From: Sedimentisphaerales bacterium
Lineage (GTDB): Bacteria; Planctomycetota; Phycisphaerae; Sedimentisphaerales; UBA12454
Length of the DNA: 64,000 nt
NCBI GenBank assembly: GCA_016930635.1
Contig: JAFGGI010000057.1
Span: 1-64,000, forward strand
Direction: 5' to 3'
Shown: positions 53,992 through 62,578 of the stretch, piece after piece
Numbering within the stretch: the first letter of the stretch is position 1
Layout: every line of letters begins with the position of its first letter
Notes under the pieces: generated by a model
Seen by the model: the letters and a program-made list of their open reading frames with translations, nothing else
Database searches by the model: none
Told to the model about the DNA's origin: nothing
Made by a program: the position numbers and the translations under genes

Positions 53992-55705
53992 ACAGCAGCA
54001 TTACAGTTTCTGCGATCATCCACACAGCCAGTACAAGCATTATAGAACCCATTACTGTCAGCAGATGATTTTTGGCCTGGATAAAATCCTTCAGTTTGTA
54101 AACAGTTCCCCATATTGTCAGGGTTAGCATTATCAGGCACGGGATGAAAGTGAAGAGTAATTTTGCCCCGCCTTTGCTTTTAAGATACATCGTCGTAACA
54201 AGCAGGGCCAGGGCGGCAAGGAGTTGATTTACAGCGCCGAACAGCGGCCAAAGCTTCATAGCGCCTTTACCGTCAGCGCCCGTAGCAAAAGCAAGAGCCG
54301 CTGCGGTAATAACAGCAAAAGCAGTTGCAATGTATCTGTTGGCGAGTTTCGGCAGTTTGATGCTGGTTGCCAGTTCGCCGATGATATACCGCTGGATTCT
54401 TGTGGCGGTGTCGAGCGTTGTGCCGGCAAAGGAAGAAATAAAAACTCCCATCAAGGCGAAACCGACCACTTGCGGTATGCCGATAGAGTCCATCATATTA
54501 GCAGCGCCGACAATAACGGCGGTGATTTTTGCGCCGAGCCCTTCGGCACCGGACCAGGAGGAATAATGCTGCTGCCAGGCAGATACGCCGGTTAAAACAT
54601 TACCATCAGAAGTGGTATAGGCCAGCCCTATTCCCGCAGCGACACAGGCAATAACCAAAACAGCCAGGGCTCCTTCGGTCAGCATTGAACCGTAACCGAC
54701 AAAGAGGGCATCAGGCTCCTTTTCGACCTGCTTGGAACTTGTCCCGCTTGCAACGAGCGAATGAAAACCGCTTACCGCACCGCAGGCAATAGTAATAAAC
54801 AAAAACGGCAGCATCGGTGGAGCACCGGCAGGTGATAAATTAACAACCGGTGCCACAAGCGGCAGCCCCTTAGTAAACGATACGGCAGCGGCAGAGACTA
54901 CCAATAAGGCCATCATAATGAAAAGCTGCCAGGCATTGATATAATCACGGGGCTGAAGCAGCGTTGTTACCGGAAGAGTTGAGGCGACAAAGGCATAAAT
55001 TAAAAGGATGATCGTCCATACCCCGGTAGGAGGGATGGAGGAAATTTCAGGCATTGTGAATTTATATATGCTGCCGAGCCAGATAGTAATATACATACAG
55101 GCGACAGCGATGGTTGTTGCCAGAAGTATATTGGCGTTCTTTTTGTAAATCATAAAACCCAGTGTCATAGCAATGGGGATCTGGAGCCAGACGGCCAGAA
55201 CTGATGATGGGAAGCGGGCGAAAACCACTGCTATGATAACGCCGAAGATCGCGATGACGATCAGCAATGCAAGGAACACTATCGCGAAGAAAATAAACCT
55301 TGCCCTGCGGTTGATATACCTGTCGGCGATGTCGGCGATACTCTTGCCTTCGTTTCGGAGGGATACTACCAATGCGCCTAAATCGTGAACGGCACCCATA
55401 AGGATACAGCCGATGGTTACCCATAGAATTGCCGGCAGCCAGCCCCATATGATTCCGATAGCAGGGCCGACGATCGGACCTGTACCGGCGATTGATGTGA
55501 AATGATGACCGAATATTATAGGTTTCTTCGTCGGTACGTAGTCTATACCGTCTTTAAGCTCAGAAGATGGTACGGAGGCATCGGTTCTTAGATTAAATAT
55601 TTTTCGGGCGAGAAATTTTCCGTAGGTATTATAGGCGATGATGTAGGCGATGAAACAAACGACCATTAATATTAGCGTCTGCATTTTAATTCCTTTCCAT
55701 TTCAA
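53960..55705 (-). CDS. cstA: CstA-family peptide/pyruvate transporter
   Basis: Carbon starvation protein A family carrier, 581 residues, about 15 membrane helices. Signature regions: TKKPIIFGHHFTSIAGTGPIVGPAIG, key residues GHHFxSIAGxGPIxGP, near residue 62; GAVHDLGALVVSLRNEGKSIADIA; CGAVSGFHSLVASGTSSKQ. Family members import peptides or pyruvate. It is shorter than E. coli CstA (about 700), as in many non-enteric forms. It overlaps der by four bases and is probably co-transcribed with it. Confidence 0.92.
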   Translation of the reverse strand: MKWKGIKMQTLILMVVCFIAYIIAYNTYGKFLARKIFNLRTDASVPSSELKDGIDYVPTKKPIIFGHHFTSIAGTGPIVGPAIGIIWGWLPAILWVTIGCILMGAVHDLGALVVSLRNEGKSIADIADRYINRRARFIFFAIVFLALLIVIAIFGVIIAVVFARFPSSVLAVWLQIPIAMTLGFMIYKKNANILLATTIAVACMYITIWLGSIYKFTMPEISSIPPTGVWTIILLIYAFVASTLPVTTLLQPRDYINAWQLFIMMALLVVSAAAVSFTKGLPLVAPVVNLSPAGAPPMLPFLFITIACGAVSGFHSLVASGTSSKQVEKEPDALFVGYGSMLTEGALAVLVIACVAAGIGLAYTTSDGNVLTGVSAWQQHYSSWSGAEGLGAKITAVIVGAANMMDSIGIPQVVGFALMGVFISSFAGTTLDTATRIQRYIIGELATSIKLPKLANRYIATAFAVITAAALAFATGADGKGAMKLWPLFGAVNQLLAALALLVTTMYLKSKGGAKLLFTFIPCLIMLTLTIWGTVYKLKDFIQAKNHLLTVMGSIMLVLAVWMIAETVMLLFTRKSTTASA

Positions 55706-57021
55706 TCCCTTCTTCTGGGCCGGACTAAAAGTCTTATAGGCACCTCGGCAAAACCTAAATGATCACGCAATCTGCCGACGAGAAACCGTTTGTAGTTTTC
55801 GTCGAACAGCGCGATCTTGTTTACGAACAAAAGTATCGTAACAGGCTTTACCGCGATTTGTGTAGCATAATAAATTTTAGGCAGATGTGAAACACCTTTT
55901 TTACCGGCCGGGCGCTCGGCGGCTATCTGTTTGATAGCCTTGTTCAACTGTGTGGTGGGGACTTTCAGGATTGCCTGCTTGTAAAGCTCGCGGGCAAGAT
56001 CAAGTACCGACTGGATATTTTTATGTTCAGTTGCGGTAGTAAAAGCAAGCGGTGCATAGCTTAGCTGCGGCATAACCTTTGAAAGATACTCAGCATAGTC
56101 ATCGCTCGATGCCTGACCCTTGGCCAGATCCCATTTATTTATGACAAGAATACAGGCCTTGTATTCAGCGGTTATCATCGCGGCAAGTTTCTTATCGACC
56201 TGTGATATCGGCTCGGCTGCATCAATTAGAAAAAGTACGACATCTGCCCTGTGGACGGATTTGGCCGCCCTTGTGTAGCTGTAAAATTCTATACTGTCGG
56301 CGATACTGCTTTTTTTCCTGACTCCCGCCGTGTCGATAACGACAAAGGTTTTGCCGTCCTTTTCAAATCGAATATCCACCGCATCGCGGGTCGTGCCGGG
56401 GATTTCACTGACGATCACGCGGTCGGCGCCCGCGATTGCGTTTGTAAGTGTGCTCTTGCCCGCGTTACGCTTGCCGACTATCGCGATGTGCATTTCAACA
56501 TCTTTCGGCTTTTCGCTGACGTGGTCTTTAAGCAGTTCGGTTATTTTCTCGACCATTACCATTTTATTTAAATTGTTCGTCGCCGAGACACAAAAGGCAT
56601 CGCCGAAACCCAACCTGCCGAAATCTGCCGCGGCCGGGAACATCTTCGCTTCATCGGCTTTGTTGGCGACAAGAAAAACAGGCAGATCATTTTTGCGCAG
56701 TAACTGCGCGATTTGTGTGTCCAGGGGTGTAAGGCCGTCGCGGATATCAACTACGAACAGAACCAGATCCGCCGACCCGATAGCCTGTTTTATCTGTCCT
56801 TCGATATGGTCCTTGAGTTCATCGGAATCGACTATGCCGTATCCGCCGGTATCGACAAGCTCGAAATATCGCTCATTTGCCTCGATAATTGTGGTTATAC
56901 GGTCCCTCGTCACACCTGCGGTCGGCTCGACGATACTTATCATCTCGCCCGCAAGTGCGTTGAATAGCGAACTCTTGCCGACGTTAGGTCGGCCTACAAT
57001 TGTAACTACCGGCACCGCCAT
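55702..57021 (-). CDS. der: Ribosome-assembly GTPase Der (EngA)
   Basis: A two-G-domain GTPase for 50S assembly. The first G domain has GRPNVGKSSL, DTGGYG and NKAD. The second has GKRNAGKSTL (usually GRPNVGKST), DTAGVRKKS and NKWD. A KH-like C-terminal domain ends it (about 350-439). 439 residues is normal. The start is an ATG just before the AT-rich repeat at 57109. Confidence 0.95.
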   Translation of the reverse strand: MAVPVVTIVGRPNVGKSSLFNALAGEMISIVEPTAGVTRDRITTIIEANERYFELVDTGGYGIVDSDELKDHIEGQIKQAIGSADLVLFVVDIRDGLTPLDTQIAQLLRKNDLPVFLVANKADEAKMFPAAADFGRLGFGDAFCVSATNNLNKMVMVEKITELLKDHVSEKPKDVEMHIAIVGKRNAGKSTLTNAIAGADRVIVSEIPGTTRDAVDIRFEKDGKTFVVIDTAGVRKKSSIADSIEFYSYTRAAKSVHRADVVLFLIDAAEPISQVDKKLAAMITAEYKACILVINKWDLAKGQASSDDYAEYLSKVMPQLSYAPLAFTTATEHKNIQSVLDLARELYKQAILKVPTTQLNKAIKQIAAERPAGKKGVSHLPKIYYATQIAVKPVTILLFVNKIALFDENYKRFLVGRLRDHLGFAEVPIRLLVRPRRRD

Positions 57022-57108
57022 CTTGGCCTCAAAATTTAGAAACGATTAACAACAGGCCAATTATAGCAGAAGAGGGAAAATATTTAAACAGTTATCCACT
57101 TCACTATA

Positions 57109-57246
57109 AAATCCTAAATTCTAATTTCTAAACCCTAAACAATACCCAATATCAAAATCCCAATTTCCAAAAAATGCGTTTGAAACATTTGAAAATTGGA
57201 TTTTAGGATTTGTTTAGGATTTCGGATTTAGTGCTTCGAGTTTCAA
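57109..57246 (-). repeat. AT-rich interspersed repeat, copy 2 (inverted)
   Basis: The reverse complement of this stretch matches 397-530 over most of its length, with shared CGAAGCACTAAA, TTTTCAAATGTTTCAAA and TTTAGAAATTAGAATTTAGGATTTT (listed as TTTAGAAATTAGA plus TTTAGGATTTT). It fills the gap between der and the GT2 gene, and its last bases reach the GT2 stop codon. Confidence 0.7.
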
Positions 57247-57968
57247 GATGGCATTTTGCCGTCTCTCTCGTACCATATCCGGCACTTATCTTTATTCTTC
57301 TTTACCAATAGGCCGAAAGCAAGGCTCGTAACGATAGTGAAGTAATTAAAATGGTAAAATTTCCTAAATGACGTTACGACAGGTATATCAAGAATACGAA
57401 AAGTCATCCCGCGTTTTTTACCCCATTTTTTCAGTTGTTTGGAAAGTATCAATTCCTCTGCGACATACGCGCTTTGGTCAAACCCGCCGATATCCACCCA
57501 GGCCTGTCTGAGACAGAACATAAACGACCCTGCAGCGAGTTTTCTGAACTTCGAGATAAAGTTCCAAAGCTGTACGAGCCTTTTAATTTTCTGCTGCTTT
57601 GCAATAGAGTGGTCGAGCACAGTCCCCCCGCCGACAATTTTTCCGCTTTCTAAAAGTTTGATAGCCGTTTTTAAAAGCTGCGCCGATAGCAGCGTATCGG
57701 CATCTAAAAAAATAAAGTACTGTCCTGCCGCTGCTTTTGCGCCGCAGTTACGGGCGCGGGAAATTTGATTAATCGGCTCGAAGACTACTTTTACATCGAA
57801 TGATTTTGCTATTTGTGAAGTTTGGTCGGTTGAATTGTTGTCGACTACTATTATTTCGCCGGTAAAATTTGATAAAGCCTTCTGTGCATCTTGTGCTGAC
57901 TTGAGAGTGTCGGCCAAAAGAAGCTCTTCATTATAAGCAGGGATAATAATTGAATAGTCCAGGGACAT
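57243..57968 (-). CDS. GT2 family glycosyltransferase
   Basis: 241 residues, one GT-A domain. YSIIIPAYNEELLLADTL, IIVVDNNSTDQTSQIA, NCGAKAAAGQYFIFLDADTLL (DAD metal site) and SFMFCLRQAWVDIGGFDQSAYVAEELIL, key residues GGFD and EE. A partial hydrophobic end suggests membrane contact (FNYFTIVTSLAFGLLVKK). It is close to the TagA/dolichol-type GT2 group; the acceptor is unknown. It stands alone between repeats. Confidence 0.88.
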   Translation of the reverse strand: MSLDYSIIIPAYNEELLLADTLKSAQDAQKALSNFTGEIIVVDNNSTDQTSQIAKSFDVKVVFEPINQISRARNCGAKAAAGQYFIFLDADTLLSAQLLKTAIKLLESGKIVGGGTVLDHSIAKQQKIKRLVQLWNFISKFRKLAAGSFMFCLRQAWVDIGGFDQSAYVAEELILSKQLKKWGKKRGMTFRILDIPVVTSFRKFYHFNYFTIVTSLAFGLLVKKNKDKCRIWYERDGKMPS

Positions 57969-58060
57969 TTGAAACTATTTTATACTTGTGCCGTTTCAAA
58001 AGTACAAGGTTATTTTGCTGTAAACTGTTTATTCTTTGTCAATCTTAATCCTGAACCTTG

Positions 58061-58234
58061 AGATTGCTTCACGTTGTTCGCAATGACCTGATGCTCATTT
58101 TGTGTCATTGCGAGGACGCCTCAGGCGGACGAAGCAATCTTCTGTCATTCTGAACGACTTGTCCATCGTAGCCTTGACGGAGATGGAAGTGAAGAATCTT
58201 GCCAGATTCTTCGGCTTACGCCTCAGAATGACAA
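58061..58234. repeat. Cluster of CAATGAC / CAGAATGAC palindromic repeats
   Basis: AGATTGCTTC...CGCAATGAC is followed by its inverse, GTCATTGCGAGG...GAAGCAATCT. Next come TCATTCTGAACGA...GAAGAATCT and, inverted, AGATTCTTCGGC...CAGAATGAC. These are mosaic palindromes with arms of 10-15 bases. Similar strings are widely seen in unrelated bacterial genomes (established as common interspersed repeats, function unknown). The rest of 57969-58283 shows no gene. Confidence 0.75.
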
Positions 58235-58283
58235 AACGTAACCCTTTATTTTGAAACGGTACTGGCAGGCGCATCTTTAACAG

Positions 58284-58901
58284 CTAATTTTCTACATCCC
58301 CTACCGTCCAGCGAAGGTATGGGGGCTTAGGATCTTTTTCAAAATATACATGCTGGTCCACATATGAAATATTACAGCCGTCGCCTTGATGGTTTTCTGT
58401 GCTTAATAATTCCGGCCCGCCTGCGGGATTCGTGTCGGGCGTTGTTTCAAAGAGCAGCACAACATCAGGCGGGACTTCCGAGACCTTTTTGCCTGCAACA
58501 TTTATATTGTAAGCATAACTGGACTGTCCTTTTTTCGCATTACTTTCAGGACAGTGAAATGTTTTTGGATTCACATTATAGTTTTCTATGAGAATATCAC
58601 ACCAGTTTTCAGCCGGAGGAAAAGTATCGTTATGATCCTTGGCATAAAGCAATATCGCTTTATCAATAGCCGCCATGTTTGTTGCGCACGGTATTTTTCG
58701 AGCGGTGCATCTTGGTCTGGTTAGTCCGTGTATTAATACTGCTAATATAATCAGCAAAATAATTGTGGTGGCTACAAATATCCGCTTTACAAGTTTACTT
58801 GTTTTTGGGCCGGCCTGTGTTTGTTCGGACAACGGGCTGTTGCAGTTTTGGCAGATGGTTGCATCGTCGGGATTTTCTTTTCCGCATTGCCAGCAGTTCA
58901 T
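58284..58901 (-). CDS. Zinc-ribbon plus pseudopilin-like protein
   Basis: About 205 residues. An N-terminal zinc ribbon (CWQCGKENPDDATICQNC) is followed by a linker, one membrane helix (RIFVATTIILLIILAVLIHGL) and an exported domain like the H-x9-DG type planctomycete pseudopilin-related proteins (CATNMAAIDKAILLYAKDHNDTFPPAENWCDIL; HQGDGCNISYVDQHVYFE, key residues H-x-G-D-G-x-N-x-x-Y-x-D). There is no prepilin cleavage site. The in-frame ATG at 58919 lies six codons upstream; GGAGAG before the second ATG (58901) favours it. Function unknown. Confidence 0.75.
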   Translation of the reverse strand: MNCWQCGKENPDDATICQNCNSPLSEQTQAGPKTSKLVKRIFVATTIILLIILAVLIHGLTRPRCTARKIPCATNMAAIDKAILLYAKDHNDTFPPAENWCDILIENYNVNPKTFHCPESNAKKGQSSYAYNINVAGKKVSEVPPDVVLLFETTPDTNPAGGPELLSTENHQGDGCNISYVDQHVYFEKDPKPPYLRWTVGDVEN

Positions 58902-58953
58902 TTGCTCTCCTTTTTTCAAGTAACGCTATTTCCAGGAACAAAGTCTTTTGTTT

Positions 58954-59042
58954 GTCATTTCGACCGGAGTCCCATAGGGACGAAGTGGAGAAATCTGTTT
59001 GAATAGATTCCTCGACTCGCCTGCGGCTCGCTCGGAATGACA
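58954..59042. repeat. GTCATTTCGACC-type palindromic repeat
   Basis: A mosaic palindrome: GTCATTTCGACCGGAG...GGAGAAATCT, then AGATTCCTCGACTCGC...CTCGGAATGAC. It belongs to the same widespread repeat type as 58061-58234, with a different core. Confidence 0.7.
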
Positions 59043-59147
59043 CGGGCGAGATTTTTATCGAAAGACAAACACACACAGCAAACCTGCCTTTGGCAGATGA
59101 GCCGGTGTTTTATTTTTGGCTTTTAGCGGCGTAGCTTACTTTAGTCC

Positions 59148-59369
59148 TTAATCGGGAACCTGTTCAGCAGCCTCTTTTTCCATCGCCTCGATTTCCTTCA
59201 TACCCTCAGCTGCAGCCTTTTCAGCTTCGGCGCTTGATTCTTCGATCTGTTCTTCGATCTCGGTAGCAGTTGGAATAGTGGTGGAGGTGGATTCCTTTTT
59301 CTTACAGCCGAAGCAGACAGCTAAAGAAATGAGAAGTACTATTAGCAGAATTTTTCGCAACATCTTCAA
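59148..59369 (-). CDS. Small Glu/Ala-rich lipoprotein
   Basis: 73 residues. A lipoprotein signal (LLIVLLISLAVCFGC, Cys near residue 22) precedes a charged helix-rich tail (IEEQIEESSAEAEKAAAEG and following). No known family. It has a GGAGAA ribosome site and stands alone, divergent from the DUF1015 gene. Confidence 0.65.
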   Translation of the reverse strand: MKMLRKILLIVLLISLAVCFGCKKKESTSTTIPTATEIEEQIEESSAEAEKAAAEGMKEIEAMEKEAAEQVPD

Positions 59370-59455
59370 TTCTCCTTAAAAAACCCTGTTTATTATATGT
59401 CCATTCTTGCCTAAACCAGCGATAAGTCAAGCTAAATCGGCATTTGGGATTTGTT

Positions 59456-59485
59456 TTGACAAAGACAAGGTAAGTTTGGTAATAT
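59456..59485 (+). promoter_or_regulatory. Promoter of the DUF1015-aminotransferase pair
   Basis: TTGACA (59456-59461), an 18-base spacer and TAATAT (59480-59485). Confidence 0.7.
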
Positions 59486-59558
59486 CTGGCTTTTCATTTG
59501 CCAGCCCGGGACAGGATTGACACAAGTAATTATTCATACAAGGCTTAAGGACTTTTTA

Positions 59559-60866
59559 ATGGAAATAAAGGCGTTTAGAGCGTATCGATTTAACCCCGAC
59601 ATTGTCGGCGACAACGGCAATTGTGCCGCCCCGCCTTATGATGTCATAAACGATGAGCAGCGCGAGCGCCTTTACGCACAAAGCCCCTACAATATAGTCA
59701 GGATAATCAAGGGCAAAACCGAACCCGGCGATGACGGCGACAATAATCAATACACAAGGGCCGCGGCCTTTTTGAATGAATGGACTCAGGCTGGAGCCTT
59801 AAAGCCCGACGATACAGAAGCTATTTATGCCTACGTCCAGGATTTTGAAATTGCAGGCGAAAATTACTGCCGGGGCGGCTTCATCGCTCTCGGCAAACTG
59901 ACAGAATTCGGCGCAGGTGTCCAGCCTCACGAAAAAACCCTCGACGGCCCGAAAGCCGACAGGCTCAAACTTACCCAGGCAACCGCGGCGCAGTTCGGCC
60001 AGATATTTATGCTCTATGACGACCCGACGAAGACAGCAGATAAAATTATCGACAAAATAATTGCCGGCCCAAAAGCAGCAGTCGATTTTGTCGATGAAGA
60101 TAAAGTCAGGCACAGATTATTTGCGATAAGCGATCCGCAGGATATCGCGGCGATAACAGAAATGATGAAAAGCAAAGAGGCGCTTATCGCTGACGGCCAT
60201 CATCGATATGAAACAGCGCTTAATTATTACCGCCAGACAAATAATCCTGCCGCGCAATGGCGGATGATGACGTTTGTCAATATGCAGAACGCAGGCCTTG
60301 TTGTCCTGCCTACCCACAGGCTCGTCGGAAATATCGAAAATTTCGATATGGAGCTGTTGACTGAAAAGCTGCAGGAAGAATTCAAGATAACCTCATTTAC
60401 TTACAGCAGCGATGATTCAAAACAAAAGGCAAAGGGCCTGATGTTCAAGAGAATGCAAAAAGCTTTCCAGCACCGCCAAAGCGCTTTCGGAATTTACGAC
60501 AGCAGCAAGTTTTATTTCATTGTACTTACCAGCCGAAAGAAACTTGATCTGCTGCCTGTAAGTAATGCATCCAAATCTCTCGATGTTGTTATACTGCACC
60601 AGTTAATCCTGGACGATATGCTCGGCATCGGCGAAAAGCAGCTCGCAGAGCAGACAAATGTAACATATATCAAGGACATAGGCGATGCCGTTGACGAAGC
60701 GATAAGGGCAGTCGACAGCGGCCAAAAGCAGCTTGTTTTCTTTATGAATGCAACTCGTGCCCGGCAGGTAAAGGAAGTTGCCGCCGAAAATGAAAAGATG
60801 CCTCAGAAATCTACGTTTTTCTACCCGAAGATTTTTTCAGGCTTAACAATAAATAAGTTATCGTGA
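59559..60866 (+). CDS. DUF1015 family protein
   Basis: 435 residues. The DUF1015 core is clear: MEIKAFRAYRFNP at the start, CAAPPYDVINDEQRERLYAQSPYNIVRI at about 25-52 (key residues P-P-Y-D-V-I), and a later IADGHHRYETALNYY near residue 220. The catalytic function of the family is not settled. In clostridia and others it is found beside serC/serA; here a class V aminotransferase follows after about 180 bases, the same type of neighbour. An open frame extends 14 codons upstream, but the ATG at 59559 gives the family start. Confidence 0.88.
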   Translation: MEIKAFRAYRFNPDIVGDNGNCAAPPYDVINDEQRERLYAQSPYNIVRIIKGKTEPGDDGDNNQYTRAAAFLNEWTQAGALKPDDTEAIYAYVQDFEIAGENYCRGGFIALGKLTEFGAGVQPHEKTLDGPKADRLKLTQATAAQFGQIFMLYDDPTKTADKIIDKIIAGPKAAVDFVDEDKVRHRLFAISDPQDIAAITEMMKSKEALIADGHHRYETALNYYRQTNNPAAQWRMMTFVNMQNAGLVVLPTHRLVGNIENFDMELLTEKLQEEFKITSFTYSSDDSKQKAKGLMFKRMQKAFQHRQSAFGIYDSSKFYFIVLTSRKKLDLLPVSNASKSLDVVILHQLILDDMLGIGEKQLAEQTNVTYIKDIGDAVDEAIRAVDSGQKQLVFFMNATRARQVKEVAAENEKMPQKSTFFYPKIFSGLTINKLS

Positions 60867-60918
60867 GCCGCAGATAAATAAAATGGGCAATCAAAGACGT
60901 TTTACGTCCTGCGGTTGT

Positions 60919-60977
60919 GCGGCTCGTCGCGTTTAACGTTAAACGAAAGACGAAACGAGCTTCGCAAACGCAGCCGC
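60919..60977. repeat. Nested palindrome before the aminotransferase gene
   Basis: Three nested stems: GCGGCT (60919-60924)/AGCCGC (60972-60977), GCTCGT (60922-60927)/ACGAGC (60955-60960), and the perfect 16-base palindrome CGTTTAACGTTAAACG at 60930-60945. It could form a hairpin in the mRNA between the DUF1015 and aminotransferase genes or serve as a protein-binding site. Confidence 0.55.
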
Positions 60978-61047
60978 TTAACGGTTTTCTTTGCGTTTTT
61001 GTTGAAATCAGTGGCCTTATTAAAATGTAATTTTTTGGAGAAAAGAC

Positions 61048-62136
61048 ATGGTTGACTGGAAAAATCCGCCAAGACTGTTTATCCCCGGGCCCGTGCATGT
61101 TCTGCCCGAGGTACTTGAGCAGTTGAGCAGATATACCCTTGGCCACAGAGGCAAGGAGTATTCCCAGCTGCACAAAGAAACTGTCGACATGCTTAAACAA
61201 GTTCTGTTCACCGAGCAGAACGTATTTCTGAGTACCTCCTCAGCGTCAGGTGTATGGGAAGGCAGTATTCGTAACTGCGTAGACCATAACGAGACAGTTT
61301 TGTGTACGATGTGCGGAGCTTTCAGTGACAAGTTCGCAGATGTTGCCAGGTCATGCGGCAGGAATGTCGAAGAACTCAAAGTCGACTGGGGTCAGGCCAT
61401 TACACCTGAGATGATAGACAAGAAACTGGCCGAGGGTAAATACTCTGCTGTAACGATCGTTTATAACGAAACCAGTACAGGCCTGACGAATCCGGTTTAC
61501 GAGATAAGCGAAATGATGAAGGAAAAATATCCGGATGTTCTCGTATTCGTCGATGCGGTCAGCGGAATGGTAGGCCTGCCTCTGCATTTTGACGAGCTCG
61601 GCTGGGATGTAGTTTTTGCATCGGTCCAAAAGGCCTTTGCGATTCCGCCGGGATTAGCGGTATTCGCGGTAAGCAACCGTGCCATGGCAAAGAGTAAGAC
61701 AGTTACCGGCCGGGGCTATTACTTCGATTTCCAGCAGTTCGCAAAGAGCGCAGAAAAGAACCAGACCCCGACGACTCCTGTAATTCCTCATATAATGGCA
61801 TTGAATTACCAGTGTGCCAAACTCCTCAAAGAAGGTATGGAAAACGTCTGGAAAAGACACAGCCAAATGGCTGAGTACGTCAGGGGCTGGGCAAAAGAGA
61901 ATTTTGACCTGTTCTGCGAGGAAAAATATGCTTCTAACACTTTGACCACTATCAAGAATACCCGCGGCATTGTTGTCGGTGATGTGATAAAGGCTATTCA
62001 GACCAAACACAACACCGTATTCGGCAACGGCTACGGTAAATTGAAAGAGCAGACTTTCAGGATCGCGCATATGGGCGACATTACCTTAGCCGATGTGAAA
62101 GAGCTGACAGGCTGGATTAGCGATGAACTGAAATAA
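61048..62136 (+). CDS. Class V aminotransferase (serine/alanine-glyoxylate or phosphoserine type)
   Basis: 362 residues, PLP enzyme. RLFIPGPVHVLPEVLEQL at the start (GPVHV) and GHRGKEYSQLH are typical of the alanine-glyoxylate/serine-pyruvate group. PLP-binding VFVDAVSGMVGLPLHFDELGWDVVFASVQKAF, key residues D-A-V-S-G and the Schiff-base Lys of SVQKAF near residue 193. Substrate cannot be fixed; context with DUF1015 hints at serine metabolism. GGAG stands eleven bases before the ATG. A terminator follows. Confidence 0.88.
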   Translation: MVDWKNPPRLFIPGPVHVLPEVLEQLSRYTLGHRGKEYSQLHKETVDMLKQVLFTEQNVFLSTSSASGVWEGSIRNCVDHNETVLCTMCGAFSDKFADVARSCGRNVEELKVDWGQAITPEMIDKKLAEGKYSAVTIVYNETSTGLTNPVYEISEMMKEKYPDVLVFVDAVSGMVGLPLHFDELGWDVVFASVQKAFAIPPGLAVFAVSNRAMAKSKTVTGRGYYFDFQQFAKSAEKNQTPTTPVIPHIMALNYQCAKLLKEGMENVWKRHSQMAEYVRGWAKENFDLFCEEKYASNTLTTIKNTRGIVVGDVIKAIQTKHNTVFGNGYGKLKEQTFRIAHMGDITLADVKELTGWISDELK

Positions 62137-62159
62137 CCCCCCTGCTCATTTTAAAACCC

Positions 62160-62198
62160 AAAACCCCCACTCTTGCCCCTAAGGGGCGTGGGGGTTTT
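62160..62198 (+). terminator. Intrinsic terminator after the aminotransferase gene
   Basis: AAAACCCCCAC pairs with GTGGGGGTTTTTT around an inner GCCCCTAAGGGGC hairpin. A T run follows. Confidence 0.9.
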
Positions 62199-62305
62199 TT
62201 ATGATACCCACCCATATAAGCACAGTTTAATACTTGTAATCCAGAGGCAATTTTGGCATTATAGTGAAGCTAAAGGGATTTGAATTAATATGGAGATATC
62301 GAATA

Positions 62306-62578
62306 ATGGAGTTTTTGAGATTTCTGCCGGCTAAACGAGGAATTTTGGGGATAAAACATATTTCCGCAATATTCATCCTGATATCAATAGCAATTAAACA
62401 AGCAGTTGCGGACGATTCTATGCCTGCCTATATAGATCCCGGCTCGGGCAGTATCATTCTGCAGGTAATTATCGCCGGTGCGGTAGGAACAGCATTTGTG
62501 CTCAAGTTTTATTTCAGACGGATAGTGGATTTCTTTAAAAATCTATTCTCAAGAAAATCGGACAGTGGAAAAAGTTGA
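62306..62578 (+). CDS. Small membrane protein with IDPGSGS motif
   Basis: About 90 residues. An N-terminal hydrophobic helix (HISAIFILISIAIKQAVA) is followed by YIDPGSGSIILQ and a second helix (VIIAGAVGTAFVLKFYF), then a basic tail (RRIVDFFKNLFSR). The I-D-P-G-[ST]-G-S motif before a helix recurs in small membrane proteins of many phyla that sit next to methyltransferase or phosphodiesterase genes; their role is unknown. The open frame reaches 62264, but the ATG at 62306 fits. It overlaps the next gene by 14 bases. Confidence 0.7.
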   Translation: MEFLRFLPAKRGILGIKHISAIFILISIAIKQAVADDSMPAYIDPGSGSIILQVIIAGAVGTAFVLKFYFRRIVDFFKNLFSRKSDSGKS

